Of a DNA stretch of 62,594 nucleotides, positions 49,322-58,175 are shown one piece after another. The notes below the pieces were generated by a model that ran no database searches, was not told the DNA's origin, and saw nothing but the letters and a program-made list of their open reading frames with translations. How positions within the stretch are numbered: the stretch's first letter is position 1; the number at the start of each line of letters is the position of its first letter. Position numbers and translations under genes: made by a program. The stretch is from an uncultured Corynebacterium sp. (GTDB lineage: Bacteria > Actinomycetota > Actinomycetes > Mycobacteriales > Mycobacteriaceae), in assembly GCF_946222305.1 (NCBI RefSeq), contig NZ_CAMIHZ010000012.1:1-62594 (forward strand), read 5' to 3'.

Positions 49322-52300
49322 GTGGCCATTCTCGCCATTCCCGCCGTCCTCCTCATCGCCCTAGCCTGCGTGCCACTTTTGGTTAAAATCCTCGACCGCA
49401 ACGCGGGTTGGCCATTGGCGCTCGCGTTCTTGAGCTTGGCTGGGTTCCTCATCTCGCAGGCGAAAGACGTCTTGCACGGGTCTGGCATCTTCTGGACTCA
49501 CTCGTGGATCAAGGGGTTCCTTGCCGGCAGCACCGCGCAGAACCCCGCAGAACTCACCTCTGTCCCCGAGAACATCTCCTATAACACCGCCTTCAGCGGT
49601 GATATGCAGATAGCGCTGCGCCTCGATGCGCTGAGCCTCGCGTTCACACTCCTTGCGCTGATCATCGGCGCGATCGTGTTCATCTACTCCACGCGCTACT
49701 TGCATCGTGGCACCAAGATCATGAGTTTCTACTTGCTCATGACCACCTTCATGGTGGCCGTCGTGGTCCTGTTCCTAGCCGATGACGTGGTGCTATTGTT
49801 CATCGGCTGGGAACTGGTCAGCTTGGCGTCGTTCTTCCTGATTGCCCGCGCCGGCTCCAGCGGTGAGGCAGGCTCCATCCGTACGTTACTGCTTACCTTC
49901 ACCGGTGGCCTGTTCCTGGTTGCCGCGTTGGCGATCATGGTGGCGACCACCGGCACGATGAGCGTCACCGAAATCATCGCTTCCCCAAAGTGGGAAGAGG
50001 AACCCGTCCGCATCGGTCTTGTCGCCATCCTGATCGCTCTGTCCGCATTCTCGAAGGCGGCGCAGATTCCATTCCATTTCTGGCTGCCAGAAGCCATGGC
50101 CGCCGATACCCCGGTTTCCGCGTTCCTGCACGCCGCAGCCGTGGTGAAGGCCGGCATCTTCCTGCTGCTGCGTTTTAACGCACTGTTCGAAGGCGTGCCG
50201 ATGTGGCACTACGTGCTCATCATCGTGGGCATGACCACGGCCGTCATGGCCGCAGTGTTCGCGATGCAAAAGACGGACTTGAAGAAGCTCACGGCCTATT
50301 CGACCGTCTCCCAGCTGGGTTGGATCGTCGCCACCATCGGTGTGGGCACCCCATTCGCCATCTCCGCGGCGATTGCTCACACCGCAGCCCACGCGCTGTT
50401 CAAGTCCTCCCTCTTCATGCTGGTCGGCGTGGTCGACCACCAAGCGGGTTCACGCGATATCCGCCGCCTTGGCCCACTGTGGCGCCAGATGCCCGTAACT
50501 TTCGTCTCCGCGGTCATCGCCGCTGCTTCAATGGCAGCCATTCCCCCAACCTTCGGATTCGTGTCCAAGGAGGGAATGCTCGATGCGTTCACCGAGGCGC
50601 CCTTTAACCCCGTTGGCGTAGGAATTCTGTTGACGGTCGCGGGCATCGGTGCACTGGCAACGCTGTTGTACTCCGCCCGCTATGTTTTCGGCGCGTTTGT
50701 CGACGGCAAGCGTGACATGTCGCATGTCAAGGAAGCGCCGATGTCCCTGGTTGTACCCGCTGCCCTGCCCGGCGTGTTCAGCCTGCCGCTGGTGCTGTTC
50801 ATGAATTACGCGAATCACCCCATCGATGCGGTCGTTGCGGCCACGGGCTCGGGCAAGGCCCACACCCACTTGGCGTTGTGGCACGGGGTGACTCTGCCGT
50901 TGATCATTTCTGTCATCGTCATGGTGGTAGGTCTGCTAGCTATTTTGAACCGACGCCGCGTTTTCGCCCCCCTTGAGGATCGCCGCCTAGGCATTATCGC
51001 TGGCGAGGACATCATCCAGAAGACCGAAGACTTATCCGTGCGCCTCGGCAAGCTGCTATCCCGCCCGGCTGGGTCCATCGCGCCTTCCCGCCACGTCGTG
51101 TGGATCTTCGGCATGGTCATTGTCTTGGCCGCGTTCGCCATCATGGGGCCAGGTCGCTTGGAAGGTTTGACTGCTTTAACGCCGCGCGTGTCCGGAATCG
51201 ACCGTCCGGAAGATCTGATCGGCCTCGTCATTGTGACGGCCGCGACGATCAGCTTGACGGCTACCCGCTCCCGTTTCGCTTCGGTCATCTTGGTAGGTGT
51301 TGTCGGCGCGGGAGTGTCGTGGGTCATGTTGACGCTCGGCGCCCCCGACGTCGCGCAAACCCAGTTGCTTGTGGAATTCTGTGTGGTCGTCATCATGATG
51401 CTGGTGATCCGTCACCAACCGCGCCTGTACCTGCGTGAGGGCGAAAACCGCACGAAGTTCGCCACGACCTTGGCCGTGGTGATGGGTCTCATCACCTTCT
51501 TCGGTGTATGGCTGCTCATCGGTCGCCACGACAAGCCACAAATCGCGCAGTGGTACCTAGAAAACACTCCGAAAATCTCGGGCGCCAACAACGTTGTCGC
51601 CGCCATCCTGGTGGAATTCCGTGCCTTCGATACCATGGGCGAGCTCATCGTCTTGGGCATGGCCGGCATTGTTATCGCAGCGATCATCGGCTCCATTCCG
51701 CGTTCCCCATTCCCCGGTTACGGCCCGGGCTCTACCGCAGAGATTTTCCGCGCACCGGGTTCACACCGCTTCCCAGATGTACACAAGGTTCCGGAACTTG
51801 CGCCGTTCTACTCTAAGTACCTGCGCTCAACGTATTTGAACTCGATCGCTTCTCGTATGGCGCTGCGTCCGCTGCTGCCGGTGCTGATCATTCTCTCGGC
51901 AGTTGTGTTCTGGCGTGGCCACCAAGCTCCCGGCGGTGGCTTCCTCGCCGCGTTGATCGCGGCGTGTGCACTGTTCTACGTGTACTTGTCTAAGGCTTCT
52001 GCCCGAAAGCTGGGCAGCGATGAGCTGGGCTACCGCCTAGTTGGCGCCGGCGTGCTGTTGGCCCTGGGCACGGGACTTGTTGGTTTCACCAAGGGCAGCT
52101 TCCTAGCACCCATCCACGGTGAAGTTGCGGGCGTACATCTGACGACGTCGCTGCTCTTCGATGGTGGCGTGTATCTGGCTGTGATCGGCCTGATCGTCAT
52201 CGTCGTTAACCAGATGGGTGGTCGCGAACGTCCCGGTGTGAATCCAGCCGATATGCCTTTTGGTCGACGCCAAGCGACGTTCAGCCCCAAGCTCAGCAGT

Positions 52301-52624
52301 TTGAAGGATTCCCGCGAACACAATCCAGTGGAGGGCAAGCGAGCGGCGAACGCCCGAAAGCTCAGCCCCGTTGCTATCCACGCCGGTGGCTCCCATGTTC
52401 CGCTTAACCCCAGCGAGGTGAAGGAACACGCGAAACGCGAAAAGGATTCCCAACCAAAGGATCAGGCAGAACGAACGCGGGAACAGCGGGGCGTCGGTAA
52501 GAAAGAAAACCCGAGGAGACAAACCTCGGGGCAAGAAAGCCAAAGTAAAGAAAACTTAGGCCCCGAAGCACACAATCACAGCGACAAACCGAAGAAGAAC
52601 GAGGAAGGAGGCCGTGAACAATGA
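49322..52624 (+). CDS. mnhA: Mrp antiporter subunit A fused with MnhB
   Basis: An 1100-aa membrane protein, the largest subunit of the Mrp (Mnh) Na+/H+ antiporter. Complex I NuoL-like helices and conserved acidic/Lys residues (for example PFHFWLPEAMAADTPVSAFLHAA near residue 245) carry protons. A DUF4040-type region lies near 620-700, and an MnhB-like domain follows (about 835-975, FWRGHQAPGGGFLAALI). No separate mnhB exists, so this is the usual A-B fusion. From about residue 985 a 115-residue Lys/Glu/Arg-rich hydrophilic tail follows. GTG 49322 is the first start. The operon order is A(B)-C-D-E-F-G, each gene overlapping or abutting the next. Confidence 0.95.
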   Translation: MAILAIPAVLLIALACVPLLVKILDRNAGWPLALAFLSLAGFLISQAKDVLHGSGIFWTHSWIKGFLAGSTAQNPAELTSVPENISYNTAFSGDMQIALRLDALSLAFTLLALIIGAIVFIYSTRYLHRGTKIMSFYLLMTTFMVAVVVLFLADDVVLLFIGWELVSLASFFLIARAGSSGEAGSIRTLLLTFTGGLFLVAALAIMVATTGTMSVTEIIASPKWEEEPVRIGLVAILIALSAFSKAAQIPFHFWLPEAMAADTPVSAFLHAAAVVKAGIFLLLRFNALFEGVPMWHYVLIIVGMTTAVMAAVFAMQKTDLKKLTAYSTVSQLGWIVATIGVGTPFAISAAIAHTAAHALFKSSLFMLVGVVDHQAGSRDIRRLGPLWRQMPVTFVSAVIAAASMAAIPPTFGFVSKEGMLDAFTEAPFNPVGVGILLTVAGIGALATLLYSARYVFGAFVDGKRDMSHVKEAPMSLVVPAALPGVFSLPLVLFMNYANHPIDAVVAATGSGKAHTHLALWHGVTLPLIISVIVMVVGLLAILNRRRVFAPLEDRRLGIIAGEDIIQKTEDLSVRLGKLLSRPAGSIAPSRHVVWIFGMVIVLAAFAIMGPGRLEGLTALTPRVSGIDRPEDLIGLVIVTAATISLTATRSRFASVILVGVVGAGVSWVMLTLGAPDVAQTQLLVEFCVVVIMMLVIRHQPRLYLREGENRTKFATTLAVVMGLITFFGVWLLIGRHDKPQIAQWYLENTPKISGANNVVAAILVEFRAFDTMGELIVLGMAGIVIAAIIGSIPRSPFPGYGPGSTAEIFRAPGSHRFPDVHKVPELAPFYSKYLRSTYLNSIASRMALRPLLPVLIILSAVVFWRGHQAPGGGFLAALIAACALFYVYLSKASARKLGSDELGYRLVGAGVLLALGTGLVGFTKGSFLAPIHGEVAGVHLTTSLLFDGGVYLAVIGLIVIVVNQMGGRERPGVNPADMPFGRRQATFSPKLSSLKDSREHNPVEGKRAANARKLSPVAIHAGGSHVPLNPSEVKEHAKREKDSQPKDQAERTREQRGVGKKENPRRQTSGQESQSKENLGPEAHNHSDKPKKNEEGGREQ

Positions 52625-53118
52625 TCATCGCAGCGATCATCGCCGTCCTCGTTTCCGGTGGTGTGTACCTAGTGATGCAACGTGGAATGATGCGCCTGAT
52701 TTTGGGGGTCACGCTCCTCAGCCACGCCATCAACGTGCTGATTTTGGCCACTGGTAACTCCGCGTGGCGACAGGATCCCCTGATGGATCGCGCTACCCCG
52801 GGAGAGGCCGCCGACCCGTTGCCGCAGGCTTTCGTGCTCACGGCAATTGTGATCTCCATGGCTGCGACAGCTGTCATGTTGGCGCTAACCGCCTTGGGGC
52901 GCGACGACGATACGCGCCATCCGGAGGATCCGGAGCGCACGGCTCGTCGTAACCGCGCGCTCAATACCACTGGTCACGGTTTGAATCGCGCGGGTTCGGG
53001 CGACCGCCTGGCGAAGCAAGCCGCGGATCAAAAGCTCAGTGAGGAAACCGGGCAAGGTGTGGCGCGCGGCGCTGACCGGCGCATTTCGAAGGACAAGAAG
53101 AAGGAAAGTGGTGCATAG
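52621..53118 (+). CDS. mnhC: Mrp antiporter subunit C
   Basis: A 165-aa NuoK-like subunit. Three membrane helices (about 1-22, 25-45, 65-90) are followed by a charged tail of about 70 residues starting at GRDDDTRHPEDPERTARR and ending KDKKKESGA, where most MnhC proteins stop near residue 110-115. The ATG overlaps the stop of mnhA as ATGA, and mnhD begins directly after its stop. Confidence 0.93.
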   Translation: MIIAAIIAVLVSGGVYLVMQRGMMRLILGVTLLSHAINVLILATGNSAWRQDPLMDRATPGEAADPLPQAFVLTAIVISMAATAVMLALTALGRDDDTRHPEDPERTARRNRALNTTGHGLNRAGSGDRLAKQAADQKLSEETGQGVARGADRRISKDKKKESGA

Positions 53119-54870
53119 ATGACCTCCGGTGCTTTTCTTGCCCTGTTCATTGTTGTTCCCCTCATCGCTGCTGCCCTGGCGGCAATGCTGCCGTGGGAAC
53201 TCGGCCGTCGCGCATTGGGATTTGCCGTGCCCGCTGCCGGCATCGTGGGATCCGCGGTGCTGCTGACCAAAGTCGCCGGCGATGAAGCCGCAGTGTTGGC
53301 GGACAACGTCGGTGCGTTCCCTGGCGGAATTTCCATCCCCCTGGCCGCGGATGCGTTGACGGCAACCATGCTGCTGACCACTGCCGTGGTGTGTTTGGCA
53401 GCTACCTGGTTCGCCGACATTGTGGGCGAAACCCGCGCACGTTTCTTCCCCGCGCTCTGCCTCATGCGGATCGGTGGCGCGTGGGGTGCGCTGCTGACGG
53501 CTGACCTGTTCAATTTGTTCGTGTTTATCGAGGTCATGCTGATGCCCTCCTTCGGTCTGATTGCGATGACCGGAACGTGGGCACGGTTGTCCAGCGCGCG
53601 CATGTTCATCGTCGTCAACCTCATCACGTCGCTGCTGTTGTTGACCGGCGTGACTTTGACCTATGGCGTGATCGGCACCAGCAACTTGGCCGCTTTGGCC
53701 GGCTCGGCCGGTCCGCGGGGTGGCTTGGGCTTCGCCGAAGGTGTACCGGGCAGCCAGTGGCAGTTGGTCATCACCTTGGGATTGGTGCTGTTGGCCTTGT
53801 CCGTGAAGGCGGGCCTGGCTCCCGTTCACACCTGGCTGCCACGCGCCTACCCGGCGACGTCCCCCGCGGTCATGGCCCTGTTCTCGGGCTTGCACACAAA
53901 AGTTGCGGTATATGCCATCCTGCGAATCTTCATGACCACGTTTGAAGGCGATATTTCCTGGGCGTGGGGAATCCTGGCTTTCTCGGTGCTGGGCATGCTC
54001 GTTGGTTCTTTCGCTGGCCTCGCTGAATTCTCCATGCGCACCGTGGTGGGCTACCAGATGGTCAACGGCATTCCATTCATGTTGGTAGCCTTGGCGTTCC
54101 TCAACAACCACCCACACATGATGCTCAGCGCTGCCCTGTTCTACATGCTGCACCACATGGTTGTCGCTGCCGCGCTCATAATGTCCTCTGGCGCGATCGA
54201 AGAAACGTACGGCACAGGAACACTCCGGCCGTTGTCCGGAATTATGCGCCGTGACCCGTTCGTTTCCGTGGTTTTCGCCGCCGGTGCGCTGGCGATCGTA
54301 GGACTGCCCCCGTTCTCCGGCTTGTGGGGCAAGGTCGGTTTGGTTCTGGGCATGGCCTTTGACGGCACGTGGAAAGCGTGGATCGCGATCGGCGCAATCA
54401 TCCTTACCTCCGTTGGTGCGCTGTTCTCCATGATTTACGTGTGGCGCGAAGTCTTCTGGGGCCGCCAGATGAACAAGAAGGAATGCCCGCCGGATCTGCA
54501 CGTCCCTGCCAGCTACGTGATGCCTAGCGCGGCCATGATGGTCGTGTCGGTGGCGATGTTCTTCGGCGCTGGCCAGGTGTTCGACCTGACGGGTAAGGCC
54601 ACCGACAGCCTCACCGATACCACCGCCTACGTCCGCGCGATCATGGGTCCGGATGACGAGCCCTCAGTGGGACGAGTGCTGCCACCCGGGCCTTCTGGAA
54701 TGGACAATGTACCACCGGGCATGCGCAGCGCAGCGGGGGCCAATGCCGCCAAAGAACGGATGGAACGGCGCCAGGGTGTTATCCCAGAGCAGCACAATTC
54801 CACCGATCCGCGCGTAGACTCCCCTCAGGGAAAATCCTCCGAAGCCGAAACCCGGAAGACAGGTGAATAA
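53119..54870 (+). CDS. mnhD: Mrp antiporter subunit D
   Basis: A 583-aa NuoN/NuoM-like subunit with about 14 helices. The antiporter motif region VKAGLAPVHTWLPRAYPATSPAVMALFSG near residue 230 carries the conserved Lys and follows the Glu of FIEVMLMPSFG near 138. The hydrophobic part ends at about residue 490, and a hydrophilic tail of roughly 90 residues (Met/Arg/Glu/Pro-rich) follows. Typical MnhD proteins are 490-510 aa. Starts immediately after the mnhC stop. Confidence 0.94.
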   Translation: MTSGAFLALFIVVPLIAAALAAMLPWELGRRALGFAVPAAGIVGSAVLLTKVAGDEAAVLADNVGAFPGGISIPLAADALTATMLLTTAVVCLAATWFADIVGETRARFFPALCLMRIGGAWGALLTADLFNLFVFIEVMLMPSFGLIAMTGTWARLSSARMFIVVNLITSLLLLTGVTLTYGVIGTSNLAALAGSAGPRGGLGFAEGVPGSQWQLVITLGLVLLALSVKAGLAPVHTWLPRAYPATSPAVMALFSGLHTKVAVYAILRIFMTTFEGDISWAWGILAFSVLGMLVGSFAGLAEFSMRTVVGYQMVNGIPFMLVALAFLNNHPHMMLSAALFYMLHHMVVAAALIMSSGAIEETYGTGTLRPLSGIMRRDPFVSVVFAAGALAIVGLPPFSGLWGKVGLVLGMAFDGTWKAWIAIGAIILTSVGALFSMIYVWREVFWGRQMNKKECPPDLHVPASYVMPSAAMMVVSVAMFFGAGQVFDLTGKATDSLTDTTAYVRAIMGPDDEPSVGRVLPPGPSGMDNVPPGMRSAAGANAAKERMERRQGVIPEQHNSTDPRVDSPQGKSSEAETRKTGE

Positions 54871-54873
54871 TCC

Positions 54874-56022
54874 ATGAAGCCGTTGAAAATGGGTTTCCAC
54901 GCTCTGCGTTACGGAGTATGGCTGGTAGGACAGATCCTCAAGGAATCCACGGTCATGGCCATGGATACCCTCGGCACCGGTCGCCACATCGCGCCGGTTG
55001 TGCTCTACTACCCGCTTCGCATCCGCAGCGAAACAGAAATCGCCGCCTTCGTCACCTCCATCACCATGACACCCGGCACTCTAGCTTTGGGCCTCACGGG
55101 TCCGAAGGAAGTAGATTATGACGCCGCCGCGGGTGGAGTGGAACGCGGTGATATCTCGGCTGTCACCAAGTCCGAATTCAAGACGCACGGATTGGATAAT
55201 GTCCAACGCTTCCTTGCTGTTCACGCGATGTACGGCCTGCACCCCGAGGAGTTGCTGGCCAGCCTAGCGGACATGGAGGAGCACCTGGCTCCCTACGTGA
55301 AGGACATTCCACAGCGTTTCGATGTCAAGCACTTGGTGGAGCGCGGCCGTCCAGGCCCGCGTGGGTTCCGTGGCAGCCGTGGTGGCCGTGCATCCGACGA
55401 GACGGTCTTCGATGTGGAGAAGGTGGATTCCACCCCACACGCTGTCGGTTTCGTCTCGGATATCTTGCGCCTCGATGAAGAAGAGAAAAATCCGGAAGAC
55501 CTCAAGCATATGAGCCGGGAAGAGCGCTACGAAGTGGCAGCTCGAAACGCGGCGCGCAACAAGGATCGCACTCCCGCGCACCACCGCGATGAAGAGGAAA
55601 ACCAAACCGATTCGAAGGCCGCAAACGCCACACGCGTCAGCCGCGAACAGGCGAGAATCGCCGCTGCCCGCGAAGAGCTGCATGAAACCGACCGCGCTGG
55701 AACGTCCCAGACTAGCCGGAAGGCGAGTGACGGGGTTGTCGGTGGCGTCGATAAAAATAATGAGTTCTACACCGATATCGATACGTTCCAAGGCGACCGG
55801 CTGGGCAGTTCCCACCCCGACCGCCAAGGGCGCACCAAGCCCGGCGAGACCTTGTACGACCCGCTGTACCCCGGGAACAACCCGCACGAGGACGACATCG
55901 ATGGCACGAAGAAGTTTCACGAGGATCCCCTGCCGTGGTACGTGAAAGACAGCCAGCACCGTGCGCGTAAAGAAAAGCGGCGAAAAAACCGCGCCAAGAA
56001 AGAGCGGAGGAAGCACCAGTGA
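54874..56022 (+). CDS. mnhE: Mrp antiporter subunit E, atypical
   Basis: A 382-aa protein with the MnhE core only in its first 125 residues: AALRY-type helix, VVLYYPLRIRSETEIAAFVTSITMTPGTLALGL and, after an insertion of about 40 residues, FLAVHAMYG. The two N-terminal membrane helices seen in ordinary 150-170-aa MnhE proteins are missing. The last 230-250 residues are hydrophilic, acidic and basic in patches (GPRGFRGSRGGR, DEEEKNPEDL, HRDEEENQTD, a basic RARKEKRRKNRAKKERRKH end) and match no domain I know. It follows mnhD by three bases and overlaps mnhF by four. Assignment to MnhE is based on context and the PGTL motif. Confidence 0.82.
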   Translation: MKPLKMGFHALRYGVWLVGQILKESTVMAMDTLGTGRHIAPVVLYYPLRIRSETEIAAFVTSITMTPGTLALGLTGPKEVDYDAAAGGVERGDISAVTKSEFKTHGLDNVQRFLAVHAMYGLHPEELLASLADMEEHLAPYVKDIPQRFDVKHLVERGRPGPRGFRGSRGGRASDETVFDVEKVDSTPHAVGFVSDILRLDEEEKNPEDLKHMSREERYEVAARNAARNKDRTPAHHRDEEENQTDSKAANATRVSREQARIAAAREELHETDRAGTSQTSRKASDGVVGGVDKNNEFYTDIDTFQGDRLGSSHPDRQGRTKPGETLYDPLYPGNNPHEDDIDGTKKFHEDPLPWYVKDSQHRARKEKRRKNRAKKERRKHQ

Positions 56023-56297
56023 CCCCGACAAATCTCATGACAATTCTGGCGGGCATCGCCGGATTCATCGTGGTGGTGAGCCTGTGCACAGTGCTGTACC
56101 GCGCCACCACCACGCACAACGATGCGCGACGCGCGGTGCTGGGCGACATGCTGTTCATGACGATGGCCGCGCTATTCCTGTGCTATTCGCTGACCCATCG
56201 CACGTCCATCACGTATGAGGTCGCATTGTTCGCCGGCCTGTTCGGCCCCTTGAGTACTTACGCTTACGCCCGCATCATCACCCGAGGGAGGCGCTAA
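56019..56297 (+). CDS. mnhF: Mrp antiporter subunit F
   Basis: A 92-aa three-helix subunit; LAGIAGFIVVVSLCTVLYRA opens it, and the conserved Asp of RAVLGDMLFM follows in the second helix. The size and the position between E and G are typical of MnhF. The ATG-like start overlaps the end of mnhE by four bases, and mnhG begins on the next base after its stop. Confidence 0.9.
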   Translation: MTPTNLMTILAGIAGFIVVVSLCTVLYRATTTHNDARRAVLGDMLFMTMAALFLCYSLTHRTSITYEVALFAGLFGPLSTYAYARIITRGRR

Positions 56298-56747
56298 ATG
56301 TCCGCTTCGAATTTTTCTTTTGGTTTCGACGCCACGCCCGGCGCCTTCGACATGACTCTCTTGGCTGCCGCTGGTGAAAAAGTGGAGTTCCATGAGCCCA
56401 GCTGGTTGGCCGTCATCGTAGCGGGGACGCTGGCGATTGTAGGTGCGATGTATGTACTAGTCAGTGCCCGCGCGATGTACTTGGCTCCCGATGCCCTGTC
56501 ACAGTTGAACATGGTGGGTCCTGCTGTGGGGGTGGGTATGCCACTGCTGATTGCCGCGAACCTGGTGTACTCGTGGTCGATTGAGGGGTTCGTGCTGGGG
56601 CACTGGATTCGTGCGATCGTTGCGATTTTCGCGCTGCTCGTGATGAGCGCGGTCGGGTCGTATGCCATGGGCCGTGCCTTACACGCTTCACACTGGGATC
56701 ACACAGTGCCACTGTCGGGTGGTCAGCGCCCGAAGGAGCCCCGCTAG
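56298..56747 (+). CDS. mnhG: Mrp antiporter subunit G
   Basis: A 149-aa subunit with three membrane helices at about 38-58, 72-95 and 105-125. A 35-residue hydrophilic N-terminal arm precedes them. The region YLAPDALSQLNMVGPAVGVG resembles the MnhG signature (PD..sRLHa.t.a). It begins directly after mnhF and ends the operon. Like the other corynebacterial Mrp proteins it is somewhat longer than Bacillus MrpG (about 120 aa). Confidence 0.88.
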   Translation: MSASNFSFGFDATPGAFDMTLLAAAGEKVEFHEPSWLAVIVAGTLAIVGAMYVLVSARAMYLAPDALSQLNMVGPAVGVGMPLLIAANLVYSWSIEGFVLGHWIRAIVAIFALLVMSAVGSYAMGRALHASHWDHTVPLSGGQRPKEPR

Positions 56748-56808
56748 GTAATAGGCCCCGGCCAGGCAAACGCGCCCATTCAAGTAAGGAGGCCCAGCTC
56801 AAAATCAA

Positions 56809-56854
56809 CCCCCGCTAGCTGGAGCAACTTGGGGGTTACTGCAGCTGGCGGGGG
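56809..56854 (-). terminator. Hairpin terminator beyond ohr
   Basis: CCCCCGCTAGCTG (56809-56821) pairs with CAGCTGGCGGGGG (56842-56854) with one G-T pair. On the minus strand TTGATTTT follows, so it probably ends ohr transcription, and it may stop the Mrp transcript from the other side. Confidence 0.65.
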
Positions 56855-56956
56855 CGAGGTTAGGCTACTCACCGCGATTATGTGGGAATCTTCTGCAGAT
56901 CTGAATTTCCCGTTTGATCGCGGTTTTCGTGTGTGCGGTTCTTGCCTGTCCGTGGC

Positions 56957-57382
56957 TTATGCCGCGGTGGCCTTGACCTGTGGGTCGACGTTGCCGCGCA
57001 TTGCCTTGGAGTATGGGCAGAATGCGTGTGCCTTATCCGCCAGCTCCTGCGCCTTGTCCTGGTCAACTCCGTAGATGGTGACCTCGATATCAGCGGTGAT
57101 CTTGAAGCCTTCGCCGTCCTTGTTCAGTGCGCATTCGATGGCGACTTCTGGCTTCTGCTCGACCTTTACGCCCTCCTTTCCCATGATGGCCTGCAGGGCA
57201 CCGTTGAAGCAGGCTGCCCAACCTGCCGCCACTAGCTGCTCTGGGTTAACACCATCGCCGGAGCCACCGAGCTCCTTTGGTGGGCGAACATCAAGATCGA
57301 TCTGGCCATCAGTGGTCTTCACGTGGCCGTCGCGGCCGCCACCGGTGGAAATTGCCTTAGCTGCGTACAGTGCATCGCTCAT
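56957..57382 (-). CDS. ohr: Organic hydroperoxide resistance protein
   Basis: A 141-aa OsmC/Ohr-fold peroxidase that reduces organic and lipid hydroperoxides. The reactive Cys lies in AAGWAACFNGALQ near residue 58 and the resolving Cys in AHAFCPYSKAMRGN near 121. AISTGGGRDGHVKT opens the protein as in Ohr. ATG 57382 has an excellent AAGGAGGATTGACGACTA leader. It is alone, without an adjacent ohrR repressor gene. Confidence 0.95.
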   Translation of the reverse strand: MSDALYAAKAISTGGGRDGHVKTTDGQIDLDVRPPKELGGSGDGVNPEQLVAAGWAACFNGALQAIMGKEGVKVEQKPEVAIECALNKDGEGFKITADIEVTIYGVDQDKAQELADKAHAFCPYSKAMRGNVDPQVKATAA

Positions 57383-57481
57383 TAGTCGTCAATCCTCCTT
57401 GGATTTTGGCGGTTAGTCTGCCAGCGCCCAGCCTACGTAAAATTAGCTTTCTAGGTTGTTGGAGGTGGCGCTGATAAGCTC

Positions 57482-58090
57482 ATGGTCATGGCCCAGCACG
57501 CTTCCTCCCAGCATGAACGTGACGCTGCGGTTACCGATCTTGCCCTTCGTGCAGCCGCCGGTGACCGCGGTGCACTGACTGAATTCATCTCCGCCACCCA
57601 CGATGATGTGTGGCGACTTCTGGCACACCTTGCCGATACGGATCGTGCCGATGATCTGACTCAGGAGACCTACCTGCGCGTGCTGGGCGCTCTGCCTCGC
57701 TTTGCTGCGCGATCCAGCGCGCGCACGTGGATCCTCTCCCTCGCCAGACGCGTGTGGGTAGACAACATCCGCCACGACATGGCCCGCCCGCGCAGCACCG
57801 GAGCGGAGCTGGAAGACGTTGCCCAAACTTCCGTCTCTCCGCAGACCACCGGTGGTTCCGCTTGGGCGGAATGGGTGGATACTCGGGCACTGATCGACCA
57901 ATTGGACGAGCAGCGCCGCGAGGCTTTGATCCTCACCCAAATGCTGGGCTACAGCTACGAGGAAGCCGCGCATATTGCGAACGTGCGGGTGGGCACCATC
58001 CGTTCCCGTGTGGCCCGCGCCCGGGCCGATCTGGTGGAGATGGCCACCGCTGCGCGTTCCCAGGCAACGGGTAAGCGCGCGGGCGCGTAG
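57482..58090 (+). CDS. sigC: ECF-type RNA polymerase sigma factor
   Basis: A 202-aa sigma-70 factor with only regions 2 and 4. Region 2 has DVWRLLAHLADTDRADDLTQETYLRVLGALPRF and WILSLARRVWVDNIR, region 4.2 has YSYEEAAHIANVRVGTIRSRVARARADLVE. It is most like the SigC group, which in Corynebacterium and Mycobacterium lacks an adjacent anti-sigma gene; none is seen here. The symbol is given with less certainty than the family. ATG 57482 and 57488 are both possible; GGAGG lies 16 bases before the first. Confidence 0.82.
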   Translation: MVMAQHASSQHERDAAVTDLALRAAAGDRGALTEFISATHDDVWRLLAHLADTDRADDLTQETYLRVLGALPRFAARSSARTWILSLARRVWVDNIRHDMARPRSTGAELEDVAQTSVSPQTTGGSAWAEWVDTRALIDQLDEQRREALILTQMLGYSYEEAAHIANVRVGTIRSRVARARADLVEMATAARSQATGKRAGA

Positions 58091-58175
58091 CCTTCGCCCC
58101 CCCCCTTTGAACTGATCCATCTTCCCCGCTGCACGTCCATTACTTCGATGTTCACTCCGCGCTAGGCTGGGGCGC

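Noticed and set aside
52885..54501. Long open frame on the minus strand opposite mnhC/mnhD
   Set aside because: It is antisense to clear membrane-protein genes, is rich in His/Gln/Arg as expected for the complement of Leu/Val/Ala codons, and has no domain or ribosome site.
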